NCBI GenBank assembly: GCA_016870855.1
Contig: VGAF01000021.1
Span: forward strand, 1 to 14,353
Length of the DNA: 14,353 nt
Direction: 5' to 3'
Origin: Actinomycetota bacterium
GTDB lineage: Bacteria; Actinomycetota; Actinomycetes; Nanopelagicales; Nanopelagicaceae
Below, in pieces: positions 1 through 6,320 of this stretch. Position numbers and translations under genes: made by a program. The number at the start of each line of letters is the position of its first letter. Positions within the stretch are counted from its first letter, which is position 1. The notes under the pieces are model-generated. The model did not search any database. It had not been told where the DNA came from and saw only the letters and a list, made by a program, of their open reading frames with translations.

Positions 1-348
1 GGACTAGAAAAATTAAAGATTCCAGCTCCTTTGGTAAGTATCGCAACATTTATGCTCCGCTACTTAAACGTCATAAGTGATGAACTTGGTCGGATGAAGA
101 TTGCTCGTGAGTCGAGAGGTTTCGAGGAGCGTGGGTTGAAGTCTTGGCCAATCCTTGCCCAGACTGTTGGAGCGCTCTTCATTAGATCTTATGAAAGAGG
201 CGAGCGGGTGTACTTAGCAATGCTCTCTCGTGGTTTTGTTGGCGCGATGCCACGCTTATCTGAAGATAAGTCGACGAATTGGCTCGTTGCGCTAATCCTT
301 CCTGGAATTGCGGCAACTGTTTCATTAGTGACTGGAGCCTTATCGTGA
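1..348 (+). CDS. cbiQ: ECF transporter transmembrane (T) component, CbiQ-like, 3' part only
   Basis: The frame is open from the first base and ends at TGA 346-348, so 115 C-terminal residues are visible and the start lies outside the window. Two paired T-component motifs can be seen: ARESRGFEERG, and about 35 residues later YERGERVYLAMLSRGFVG. In ECF transporters these Ala-Arg-Gly helices sit in the cytoplasm and grip the ATPase subunits. A hydrophobic segment (about NWLVALILPGIAATVSLVTG) closes the protein and would be the last membrane helix. The next gene is a CbiO-like ATPase overlapping by 4 bp, which supports the cobalt-type (CbiMNQO) assignment. The substrate-binding CbiM/CbiN genes would lie upstream, out of view, so nickel or another ligand cannot be excluded. 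Confidence 0.85.
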   Translation, partial: GLEKLKIPAPLVSIATFMLRYLNVISDELGRMKIARESRGFEERGLKSWPILAQTVGALFIRSYERGERVYLAMLSRGFVGAMPRLSEDKSTNWLVALILPGIAATVSLVTGALS

Positions 349-1088
349 ATTCAATTCCTAGCCTGCGAATCAACAACCTTGCTTACGCATATCCCGATGG
401 TCACCAGGCTCTATTTGGCGTGAACCTTGAGGTTAAGAAGGGCGAGAAAGTTGCTCTTCTAGGCCCTAACGGCGCAGGAAAGACAACACTTGTGCTTCAT
501 TTAAATGGGATCATTGCAACGCAGCATGGAAGTGTCTCGGTTGGCGGAACTGTTGTGGATGCGAGAAATAAGGAGAGTCTTCGCCACATCCGTGAGCGTG
601 TAGGAATCGTCTTTCAAGATCCCGATGATCAGCTCTTTATGCCGACTGTTGCCGAAGATGTCTCTTTTGGCCCATACAACTCAGGTTTACGTGGCGCTGA
701 ATTAGAGAGAGTTACTACTGATGCGCTCTCTAAAGTTGGAATGCTGGAGTTTCGTGATCGGCCACCGCATCATTTGTCTTTCGGACAGCGTCGCCGGGTA
801 GCCGTAGCGACTGTTCTTGCCATGAATCCGGAGATCTTGGTACTCGATGAACCCTCATCTAACTTAGATCCCGCTTCAAGGCGAGAATTAGCTGAAATTC
901 TGCGCTCGCTGGATGTGACGATTCTGATGGTCACACATGATCTTCCCTACGCCTTAGAGCTTTGTGAGCGCTCTGTAATTCTTTCGGGAGGAGTAATTGC
1001 GGAGGACCAGCCGACCGCAGAGCTCTTTAGAAAGACAGAACTCCTAGCAACCCATCGACTTGAGCTGCCGTTTGGCTTTAAAGCCTAA
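345..1088 (+). CDS. cbiO: ECF transporter ATPase, CbiO-like (cobalt/nickel uptake)
   Basis: This 247-residue ABC ATPase would energise the ECF transporter at the inner face of the membrane. All ABC motifs are present: Walker A GPNGAGKTT at residues 40-48, Q-loop FQDPDDQLF, signature LSFGQ, Walker B ILVLDEPSSNLDP and switch histidine MVTHDL. The PDDQLFMPTVAEDVSFGP stretch is typical of CbiO/EcfA proteins. I place the start at GTG 345, not at the in-frame ATG 279. GTG 345 overlaps the upstream stop as GTGA, has GGAG at 334-337 seven bases upstream, and gives the normal family N-terminus, whereas ATG 279 would add 22 residues that merely read through the upstream gene. The tight overlap indicates translational coupling with the membrane component. 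Confidence 0.9.
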   Translation: MNSIPSLRINNLAYAYPDGHQALFGVNLEVKKGEKVALLGPNGAGKTTLVLHLNGIIATQHGSVSVGGTVVDARNKESLRHIRERVGIVFQDPDDQLFMPTVAEDVSFGPYNSGLRGAELERVTTDALSKVGMLEFRDRPPHHLSFGQRRRVAVATVLAMNPEILVLDEPSSNLDPASRRELAEILRSLDVTILMVTHDLPYALELCERSVILSGGVIAEDQPTAELFRKTELLATHRLELPFGFKA

Positions 1089-1111
1089 TTTCTTCTAGTC
1101 GAGGAAGAAAT
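1088..1111. terminator. Small inverted repeat at a convergent gene junction
   Basis: ATTTCTTC (1088-1095) and GAAGAAAT (1104-1111) form a perfect 8-bp inverted repeat around an 8-base loop. It spans the end of the ATPase gene and the last codons of the convergent dehydrogenase. The stem is AT-rich and neither side has a convincing T-run, so it may be a weak two-way terminator or chance. Confidence 0.3.
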
Positions 1112-1925
1112 CAAGTAAGAAATCTGTAGTTCCTGAGACAACCGCATACTTATCTAGATCGGTTACTCCAACCGAGGCCAGCACTTCATCATCAACAAAG
1201 AAATTACCTGTGCAATCAGCACTCGGACGGTTGAGAATTACATGAGCAGCATCAGCAAGGATTTCGGGTTTTCTACAGGCATTGGTTTCAACCCCAGGAA
1301 TCATCTGTAGCGCAGCTGTGTCGATTGCAGTTCTCGGCCAGAGCGCATTTACCGCGATTGCATCTCGCTTGAATTCTTCTGCCATACCAAGCACGCACAT
1401 ACTCATTCCGTACTTAGCCATTGTGTATGCAACATGGTTCTTGAACCACCTAGCTTTCATAGATAACGGCGGTGAGAGCGTGAGGATGTGTGGATTTCGA
1501 CCCTGCTTTGCTGACTCCTTTAAATGCGGGATTGCTGCTTGAGAGGTAAGAAATGTTCCTCTAACATTGACATCAAACATAAGGTCAAAACGTTTAGCTG
1601 GAGTGGCAAGGGTGGGAGTCAAATTAATTGCGCTCGCATTATTGATCAAGATATCAAGCCCGCCGAGAGTTTCCACAGTCTTTGCGATAGCGCTCTCAAT
1701 TTGGGATTCATCTCTAATATCGCATTGGATCGCTAGGGCTTCTCCCCCAGCCGCCTTTATCTCCTCAGCCGCAGTGAAGATTGTGCCAGGAAGTTTTGGA
1801 TGTGGATCAGCAGTCTTTGCTGCGATAGCAATTTGGGCACCGTCTTGGGCGGCCCGAAGTGCAATGGCTAGTCCAATTCCGCGCGAGCCGCCAGTTACGA
1901 AGATTCGTTTTCCCTTTAATGACAT
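1095..1925 (-). CDS. Short-chain dehydrogenase/reductase, HSDL2-like
   Basis: This 276-residue SDR oxidoreductase has the classical NAD(P)-binding motif TGGSRGIG (residues 11-18), NNAS (95-98) and the catalytic Ser151, Tyr167 and Lys171 (YTMAK). The stretch ILTLSPPLSMKARWFKNHVAY and KYGMSMCVLGMAEEF are characteristic of the hydroxysteroid dehydrogenase-like 2 group, which has an SPP at the catalytic serine. Members are linked to fatty-acid or steroid metabolism but the bacterial substrate is not established. There is no C-terminal SCP2 domain as in the animal proteins. It starts at ATG 1925 with GGAGAG six bases upstream and lies 15 bp after the enoyl-CoA hydratase-family gene, so the two are probably one operon acting on related CoA thioesters or their products. 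Confidence 0.85.
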   Translation of the reverse strand: MSLKGKRIFVTGGSRGIGLAIALRAAQDGAQIAIAAKTADPHPKLPGTIFTAAEEIKAAGGEALAIQCDIRDESQIESAIAKTVETLGGLDILINNASAINLTPTLATPAKRFDLMFDVNVRGTFLTSQAAIPHLKESAKQGRNPHILTLSPPLSMKARWFKNHVAYTMAKYGMSMCVLGMAEEFKRDAIAVNALWPRTAIDTAALQMIPGVETNACRKPEILADAAHVILNRPSADCTGNFFVDDEVLASVGVTDLDKYAVVSGTTDFLLDFFLD

Positions 1926-1940
1926 TCCAATCTCTCCCTC

Positions 1941-2684
1941 TTACTTGTTCTTCTTGGATAAGAAGTTCATAAATGCTTCGCGCGCTTCATCTGATTGGAG
2001 CGCCATCTGGAATAACTCTCCCTCGGCGCGCATTACTGCGCTCACTTTGTCATGGAGCTCGCTCTTTATTAGCGCCTTTGTTTGAATCACTGCATTTGGT
2101 GGTTGTGCGGCAATCTTCAATGCGATTGCTCGTGCGATTTCTATCGGATTGTCTGAGACTTCGGCAATCAACCCCATCTCAAGCGCCTCGGATGGGCTAA
2201 ATGGCTCTCCGGTTAGAAATACCTTACTTGCGCGTTGATGTCCAACCAGCCTTGGAAAGAGTAATGAAGATCCCGCTTCTGGGACTAAACCAAGATTGAC
2301 GAAAGGCATGGAGAATTTTGTGGTGGGAGCTGCAACAACCACATCACAATGAAAGAGCATGGTCGTTCCGATACCAACTGCATTTCCTGAGACTGCTGCG
2401 AGAAGCGGCTTAGAGAGGTTATGTATTGCCCCAAGAAAATTCATAACCGGGGAGCCTTCTTCAAGCGGTGGGGTATTTATGAAATCAAAGAGGTCATTTC
2501 CTGAGGTGAAATGTTGGGAAGAGCTCGTGATTAAGACTGCTCTTACCCCAAAATCGCCATTTGCCTCGTTGATTGCGTTGGCGAGGGTTTGGTACATGTC
2601 GCGCGTTATCGCGTTCTGCTTCTTGGGGCGATTGAGCGTAAGGGTTAGAATTTGGCTGTCAGTACTTGCTAGGACCTCGCTCAC
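1941..2684 (-). CDS. Crotonase-superfamily protein, probable delta3,delta2-enoyl-CoA isomerase
   Basis: This 247-residue crotonase-fold protein acts on acyl-CoA thioesters in the cytoplasm. Oxyanion-hole elements are visible around TSGNDLFDF (residues 60-68) and SGNAVGIGTTM (99-109). The two catalytic glutamates of true enoyl-CoA hydratases are not there: the position in GGGCE is Thr108 and the position in QPE is Phe128. Instead a glutamate sits in VPEAGSS (Glu136), where delta3,delta2-enoyl-CoA isomerases (ECI1/ECI2 type) carry their single catalytic base. An isomerase that moves double bonds in unsaturated fatty acyl-CoAs is therefore more likely than a hydratase. The start is GTG 2684 with AGGA about seven bases upstream. 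It heads a two-gene operon with the SDR and is divergent from the small HTH gene. Confidence 0.85.
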   Translation of the reverse strand: MSEVLASTDSQILTLTLNRPKKQNAITRDMYQTLANAINEANGDFGVRAVLITSSSQHFTSGNDLFDFINTPPLEEGSPVMNFLGAIHNLSKPLLAAVSGNAVGIGTTMLFHCDVVVAAPTTKFSMPFVNLGLVPEAGSSLLFPRLVGHQRASKVFLTGEPFSPSEALEMGLIAEVSDNPIEIARAIALKIAAQPPNAVIQTKALIKSELHDKVSAVMRAEGELFQMALQSDEAREAFMNFLSKKNK

Positions 2685-2718
2685 CTGCGAATCCTAGCCG
2701 GAGAGCTGAGGAGTCTTT

Positions 2719-3036
2719 ATGGAGCGCTTAACTATCCTGACAAGGGATTTGACCCCTTTTGAACACCTTGTTGCAGGCCATTTATGTGATGGCCTATCAA
2801 ATGCAGCGATTGCAAGAGAGACTGCACATAGCGAGAAGGTTGTCGAGAATACTGTTTCACGGATGGCAAAAGCGCTAGGGGTTCACTCAGGACCCGATAT
2901 AAATATTCGAGTTTTAATTGCACTTTCCTATCGATCTCACTTTGGCGATGAAGCCTTTGAAAAATTAGGTACTCCTTGTCGACATCTAGAAGTGGGACCT
3001 GACGGAACTGCGACTTGCGCGCGACATATCGATTAG
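2719..3036 (+). CDS. Small stand-alone LuxR-type helix-turn-helix protein
   Basis: This 105-residue protein is essentially one LuxR/GerE DNA-binding domain (residues 11-55): LTPFEHLVAGHLCDGLSN followed by AIARETAHSEKVVENTVSRM. It has no receiver or ligand-binding domain, so it is likely a free-standing regulator or a partner of another protein. The C-terminal tail carries Cys87-x-His89 and Cys100-x2-His103, which could bind zinc or respond to redox; this is inference. The start ATG 2719 has TGAGGAG (2707-2713) five bases upstream. It is divergent from the isomerase/SDR operon with only 34 bp between the starts, so it could control that operon and itself. The target is unknown. Confidence 0.75.
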   Translation: MERLTILTRDLTPFEHLVAGHLCDGLSNAAIARETAHSEKVVENTVSRMAKALGVHSGPDINIRVLIALSYRSHFGDEAFEKLGTPCRHLEVGPDGTATCARHID

Positions 3037-3192
3037 TGACTTGCGTCAAAGTGCTACCTCTCACTCATAGATGCTAGGTGCTAGCACTCACTAAATTCGC
3101 AAATGAATTGAATTAGAAGAGTTTCATCTCCTTAGGAGATCTAGTCGGGATCTCGAGTGGGAAACCACTTACGAACACTTAGGAGAGAAGTA
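3037..3192 (+). promoter_or_regulatory. Structured leader with competing hairpins before a membrane-protein gene
   Basis: This 156-bp gap holds several possible RNA helices. ATCTCCT (3126-3132) pairs perfectly with AGGAGAT (3134-3140). The strand GAGATC (3136-3141) could instead pair with GATCTC (3149-3154). AGTGG (3156-3160) and CCACT (3165-3169) form a stem capped by a GAAA tetraloop. The ribosome-binding site of the next gene lies in CTTAGGAGA (3178-3186), an exact copy of 3131-3139, so the TCTCCT strand could cover the ribosome-binding site when the upstream hairpin is open. I recognise no known riboswitch class. Upstream, a direct repeat (GTGCTA at 3051 and 3078, CACTCA at 3062 and 3085) and the palindrome GTGCTAGCAC (3078-3087) could be a protein-binding site. 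Confidence 0.4.
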
Positions 3193-3789
3193 ATGAAACG
3201 TAAAACTATTGATCGAATCGTCAGCTTTATTGGATTGGGTTTATCAGTATTTCTATTCGTATTGGCCGGCCTGCTTTATTGGGGCTACAACTTTGCTAAT
3301 GATGAAGTTACCTACCAGTTGGCAGCGCAGAAGATCTCATTCCCAGCCGCAGATTCTGATTCCTTCAAGAATCTTGCTGACGAAGATCGCGTAGCGATAG
3401 AGCCTTTTGCCGGACTAGTTTTGACAACCGGGGAGCAAGCTAAGGCTTATGCTGATCACTACATAGGTGCGCATGTAAAGGGAATAGCGGGTGGTAAGAC
3501 TTATAGTGAAGTTAGCGGTGAAGCTCTTGCAGTGAGCGCTCAATCCCGAGCAAACCCAGGTGATACTGAATTGGCAGCAAAAGCCGCCACGTTAATGGGT
3601 CAGCGCCAAAGCCTATTCATGGGAGAGACATTGAAAGGTTTATTGGGTTACGCATATGCGTTCTGGCAGATTGGACAGATTGCTATGTACGCGATGTGGG
3701 CTGCGTTAGCAGGTGGAGTGATCATGTTGATTCTCTCCATCCTCGGCTTCATGCATCTCCGTCGCACCCCAGACAGTGTGACGGTCTGA
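3193..3789 (+). CDS. Two-helix membrane protein of unknown function (actinobacterial family often mislabelled 'LigA')
   Basis: This 198-residue protein has a short basic N-terminus (MKRKTIDR), a membrane helix at about residues 10-35, an outer domain of about 125 residues and a second helix at about 161-188, ending in a short cytoplasmic tail. The middle holds GGKTYSEVSGEA (100-111) and RQSLFMGETLKGLLGYAYAFWQ (138-159), a pattern I recognise from actinobacterial proteins that databases often call 'aromatic ring-opening dioxygenase LigA'; nothing here resembles a dioxygenase. The start is ATG 3193, with AGGAGAG upstream (from 3181); an in-frame GTG at 3157 lies within the hairpin loop region and has no ribosome-binding site. 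No enzymatic motif is visible. Its expression may be controlled by the structured leader. Confidence 0.75.
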   Translation: MKRKTIDRIVSFIGLGLSVFLFVLAGLLYWGYNFANDEVTYQLAAQKISFPAADSDSFKNLADEDRVAIEPFAGLVLTTGEQAKAYADHYIGAHVKGIAGGKTYSEVSGEALAVSAQSRANPGDTELAAKAATLMGQRQSLFMGETLKGLLGYAYAFWQIGQIAMYAMWAALAGGVIMLILSILGFMHLRRTPDSVTV

Positions 3790-3813
3790 CCCTCTACTCT
3801 CCATGAGGGACTG

Positions 3814-3858
3814 AAAAGCCCCCTGGCTATCGCAATTAGAGATAACCAGGGGGCTTTT
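3814..3858. terminator. Bidirectional intrinsic terminator
   Basis: AAAAGCCCCCTGGCTATC (3814-3831) and GATAACCAGGGGGCTTTT (3841-3858) form an 18-position stem with a single C-A mismatch and a nine-base loop. The stem is GC-rich in the middle with A-tract and T-tract ends, so it works in both directions. It serves the membrane-protein gene on the plus strand and ino1 on the minus strand. Confidence 0.93.
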
Positions 3859-3870
3859 AAATTACTTCTC

Positions 3871-4956
3871 TTAGCTCTCGCGCCTTCCTTCAATGAACTC
3901 TTGAGTGCGATTTAACGCCTCTTCGTCGGTGTATTGCTCTGGTGGCGACTTCATAAAGTAACTAGATGGCGAAAGCAACGGTCCACCAATCTTGCGATCG
4001 AGCGCTAATTTTGCGCATCTAACCGCATCAATGATCACACCGGCTGAGTTTGGTGAATCCCAAACTTCTAGTTTGTATTCGATAGTTAGTGGAACATCGC
4101 CAAAAGCACGACCTTCAAGGCGGACGAATGCCCACTTTCGATCATCTAGCCATTGGACATAATCCGATGGACCGATATGAACATTTCCAGCGCCAAGTTC
4201 GTAATCGAGCTGTGAAGTAACAGATTGGGTTTTGGAGATCTTCTTTGATTCGAGGCGATCCCGCTCCAACATGTTCTTGAAATCCATATTTCCACCAACA
4301 TTAAGTTGGTAGGTGCGATCAACTTTCACGCCTCTATCTTGGAAAAGCTTTGCCATGACTCTGTGGGTGATGGTTGCGCCAACTTGGGACTTGATGTCAT
4401 CGCCGACGATCGGAAGTCCCGCCTTCTTGAACTTATCGGCCCATTCAGGAGTTGAGGCAATGAAGACAGGAAGGGCATTTACAAAGGCGCATCCGGCATC
4501 AATTGCGCACTGGGCATAGAACTTTGTGGCCTCCTCAGATCCAACTGGGAGGTAGCAGACCAACACATCAACTTTTGCAGCTTTAAGGGTGGCGACTACA
4601 TCAACAGCTGGCTCACTAGATTCAACAATGGTTTCCCGGTAGTAGCGACCTAGTCCATCAAGGGTGTTGCCTTTTTGCACTGTAATTCCGCTCTTTGGGA
4701 CATCGCAGAATTTGATTGTGTTGTTCTCACTCGACCACATTGCATCAACGAGGTCCTTGCCAACTTTCTTCGCATCTACATCGAAGGCAGCCACGAACTT
4801 CACATCTCTTACGTGATAGCCCCCAACTACTACATTCATCAAACCTGGGATTTCCTGATCGACCGGAGCGTTTTTGTAATACTCAACGCCTTGGATTAGC
4901 GAGTTAGCACAGTTACCTACTCCAACAATCGCTACCCGAATCTCGTTATTGCTCAC
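3871..4956 (-). CDS. ino1: Inositol-3-phosphate synthase (myo-inositol-1-phosphate synthase)
   Basis: This 361-residue enzyme turns glucose-6-phosphate into inositol phosphate using bound NAD, the first step to phosphatidylinositol and related lipids and, in many actinobacteria, to mycothiol. The N-terminal nucleotide-binding loop is IVGVGNCANSL (residues 10-20). Family signatures follow: VCYLPVGSEEAT (133-144), DDIKSQVGATITHRV (186-200), NVGGNMDFKNM (219-229) and LEVWDSPNSAG (296-306). The length fits the short actinobacterial type. It begins at GTG 4956, directly after the TAA of the PadR gene (no gap), with AAAGGAAG in the end of padR as ribosome-binding site. This padR-ino1 order matches M. 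tuberculosis Rv0047c-Rv0046c as I recall it. Transcription ends at the terminator at 3814-3858. Confidence 0.97.
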   Translation of the reverse strand: MSNNEIRVAIVGVGNCANSLIQGVEYYKNAPVDQEIPGLMNVVVGGYHVRDVKFVAAFDVDAKKVGKDLVDAMWSSENNTIKFCDVPKSGITVQKGNTLDGLGRYYRETIVESSEPAVDVVATLKAAKVDVLVCYLPVGSEEATKFYAQCAIDAGCAFVNALPVFIASTPEWADKFKKAGLPIVGDDIKSQVGATITHRVMAKLFQDRGVKVDRTYQLNVGGNMDFKNMLERDRLESKKISKTQSVTSQLDYELGAGNVHIGPSDYVQWLDDRKWAFVRLEGRAFGDVPLTIEYKLEVWDSPNSAGVIIDAVRCAKLALDRKIGGPLLSPSSYFMKSPPEQYTDEEALNRTQEFIEGRRES

Positions 4957-5496
4957 TTAGCTCTTCCTTTCAGATTTGATCATTTCTTCGAGCCAAGCGA
5001 TCTCTCGCTCAGCGGTCTCGAGCGAGTGGCGACGCCACTCGACTAGGTACTTATCGAGACCAACCGCTGAGCGCTCAAGATCTGCTCGGAGAATGTCGGC
5101 TCGCTCTTGAAGTCGGTTTAGCCGTCCCTCAAGAATTCTTATCCGGTTGCGCTTTGATGTAGGACTGAAAAATGCGACGTGAACTTCGAAGTTCTCGTCC
5201 TCCCAGGAATTAGGGGTGGCGCGCTCTGTTAATTCATCAAATTTTGCTAAACCACGATCTGTGATGGAGTAGACGATTCGGGTGCGCTTTGACTTCCCGC
5301 CCTTCGGCACTTCGTTTTGGACTATTAGGCCAGAAAGCATCATCCGGCGAAGTTGCGGGTAGAGAACTGAGAATGAGAGGGCTCGAAACGGGCCGAGGAT
5401 TGTGGTCAATCGTTTACGTAACTCGTAGCCGTGGAGTGAGTCCTTCGCTAGAAGGCCAAGGAGGGCGAATTCAAGTGAGTCCGCACGTGATCTCAT
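4957..5496 (-). CDS. PadR-family transcriptional regulator upstream of ino1
   Basis: This 179-residue regulator has the PadR winged helix at the N-terminus (LEFALLGLLAKDSLHGYELRKRL, then SFSVLYPQLRRM and the wing strands around RIVYSITDRGL). The C-terminal half is a helical, charged segment (RLNRLQERADILRADLERS and EREIAWLEEM) that would form the dimer coiled coil. I chose ATG 5496 because AAAGGGG lies seven bases upstream of it; an in-frame TTG seven codons earlier has no such site. The gene runs straight into ino1 with zero spacing, so it probably controls inositol synthesis and its own expression through the palindrome at 5529-5548. The effector is unknown; many PadR proteins sense small ligands. 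Confidence 0.9.
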   Translation of the reverse strand: MRSRADSLEFALLGLLAKDSLHGYELRKRLTTILGPFRALSFSVLYPQLRRMMLSGLIVQNEVPKGGKSKRTRIVYSITDRGLAKFDELTERATPNSWEDENFEVHVAFFSPTSKRNRIRILEGRLNRLQERADILRADLERSAVGLDKYLVEWRRHSLETAEREIAWLEEMIKSERKS

Positions 5497-5528
5497 CTTC
5501 CAACCCCTTTCAAGCAATTCCGATTAGT

Positions 5529-5548
5529 TATATCTATTCGATATATCG
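5529..5548. promoter_or_regulatory. Palindromic site upstream of padR-ino1, candidate PadR operator
   Basis: TATATC (5529-5534) and GATATA (5540-5545) are inverted around five bases, and CGATATATCG (5539-5548) is itself a perfect 10-bp palindrome. The site lies 33-52 bp upstream of the padR start in the divergent gap and is AT-rich enough to overlap the promoter (a TAGATATAAC-like -10 on the minus strand). Position and symmetry suit an autoregulatory operator; this is inference. Confidence 0.4.
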
Positions 5549-5561
5549 AGGCGATAGTAAA

Positions 5562-5620
5562 CCGGCTGTCAGCCCAGGATGCAAGCCGGAGGCGCCTGAG
5601 TCTTGAAGAACTTGCAGGGG
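5562..5620 (+). promoter_or_regulatory. GC-rich leader with possible hairpins before the LysE-type gene
   Basis: CCGGCT (5562-5567) and AGCCGG (5584-5589) can pair around a 16-base loop. GGCT/AGCC (5564-5567 with 5571-5574) is a competing small hairpin, and AGGCGCCT (5590-5597) is palindromic. The AGGGG at its 3' end is the ribosome-binding site of the exporter gene. I do not recognise a known riboswitch; it may be plain leader. Confidence 0.2.
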
Positions 5621-5627
5621 ATTGAGC

Positions 5628-6284
5628 GTGGATAATCGCCAAATGATGGTCTCACTCCCCACCAGGTACCCCGAATACCTTGTGGCAGCAATCGTCATAA
5701 TCCTCGCTCCTGGTCCCAGCGTTCTATTTGCGATTGCGCGAGCTATTTCTTGGGGGCGAGTTGCTGCGGTATTCACCGTTGCCGGCAATGCCCTCGGTAT
5801 GTTTACCCTTTCAGTACTGGTTGCATTCGGACTTGGTCCAATTCTGCAACGTAGCGAAGTTGCATTCATCTCGGTACAAGTTTTAGGTGGGCTCTACCTG
5901 ATTTATTTGGGGTTAGATGCAATTCGACATTCAAAGATTCAAGCCCAAGACATGTTGAATCAGGGCGAGATTAGGCCGAGCAATTTAAGCTCAATAAGAG
6001 ATGGCTTCTGGGTCGGGGCGCTAAATCCCAAGGGCCTAGTCTTCTTTGCAGCCATCCTCCCCCAATTTCTTGATCGTGATGGTTCAAATCTCACCGCTCA
6101 ACTACTTTTAATGGGAGCAACCTTCGCCATATTGGCCTTCATAGGAGATGGAACATGGGGTTTACTTGCCGGGACGGTTAGAAACGCGATGGCGAATTCA
6201 CCGAGTCGACTTGTGTTGATGCGGCGAATCGGAGGCGTCGTGATGATCCTCCTCGGAGTTTTCACCCTTCTTGCTGTGGTTTGA
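5628..6284 (+). CDS. LysE/RhtB-family amino-acid exporter
   Basis: This 218-residue inner-membrane protein belongs to the LysE/RhtB superfamily, small exporters of amino acids and similar metabolites driven by ion gradients. The family signature is clear: LAPGPSVLFAIARAISWG with the Pro-Gly-Pro at residues 28-30, followed by GNALGMF. About six hydrophobic segments can be picked out, including VLGGLYLIYLGLDAIR, FWVGALNPKGLVFFAAILP (with the conserved NPK) and VVMILLGVFTLLAVV. I prefer GTG 5628, which has AGGGG seven bases upstream; TTG 5622 is too close to that site, and ATG 5643 is possible but less well placed. Substrate is not predictable. It is divergent from padR-ino1, so the palindrome at 5529-5548 could also affect it. 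Confidence 0.88.
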   Translation: MDNRQMMVSLPTRYPEYLVAAIVIILAPGPSVLFAIARAISWGRVAAVFTVAGNALGMFTLSVLVAFGLGPILQRSEVAFISVQVLGGLYLIYLGLDAIRHSKIQAQDMLNQGEIRPSNLSSIRDGFWVGALNPKGLVFFAAILPQFLDRDGSNLTAQLLLMGATFAILAFIGDGTWGLLAGTVRNAMANSPSRLVLMRRIGGVVMILLGVFTLLAVV

Positions 6285-6320
6285 CCTCGAAATGTCAGTC
6301 CTGGAAGGCAGAATCGCGCC

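Noticed and set aside
279..344. Earlier ATG start for the CbiO-like ATPase
   Set aside because: It would overlap the upstream gene by 70 bases, its extra residues do not resemble the family N-terminus, and GTG 345 has a well-placed ribosome-binding site.
1567..2085. 172-residue open frame on the plus strand
   Set aside because: It lies opposite the SDR and isomerase genes, crosses their junction, and its composition looks like an antisense reading of them.
3050..3089. CIRCE-like heat-shock operator (CTAGCACTC resembles one arm)
   Set aside because: In CIRCE the TTAGCACTC arm comes first, followed after nine bases by GAGTGCTAA. Here the arms are in the opposite order and about 25 bases apart, and no chaperone gene follows.
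3157..3192. GTG 3157 as the start of the membrane protein
   Set aside because: It falls inside the GAAA-capped hairpin and lacks a ribosome-binding site. ATG 3193 follows AGGAGAG and gives a normal basic N-terminus before the first helix.
5497..5517. TTG 5517 as the padR start
   Set aside because: The AAAGGGG ribosome-binding site lies inside this extension, correctly spaced for ATG 5496.
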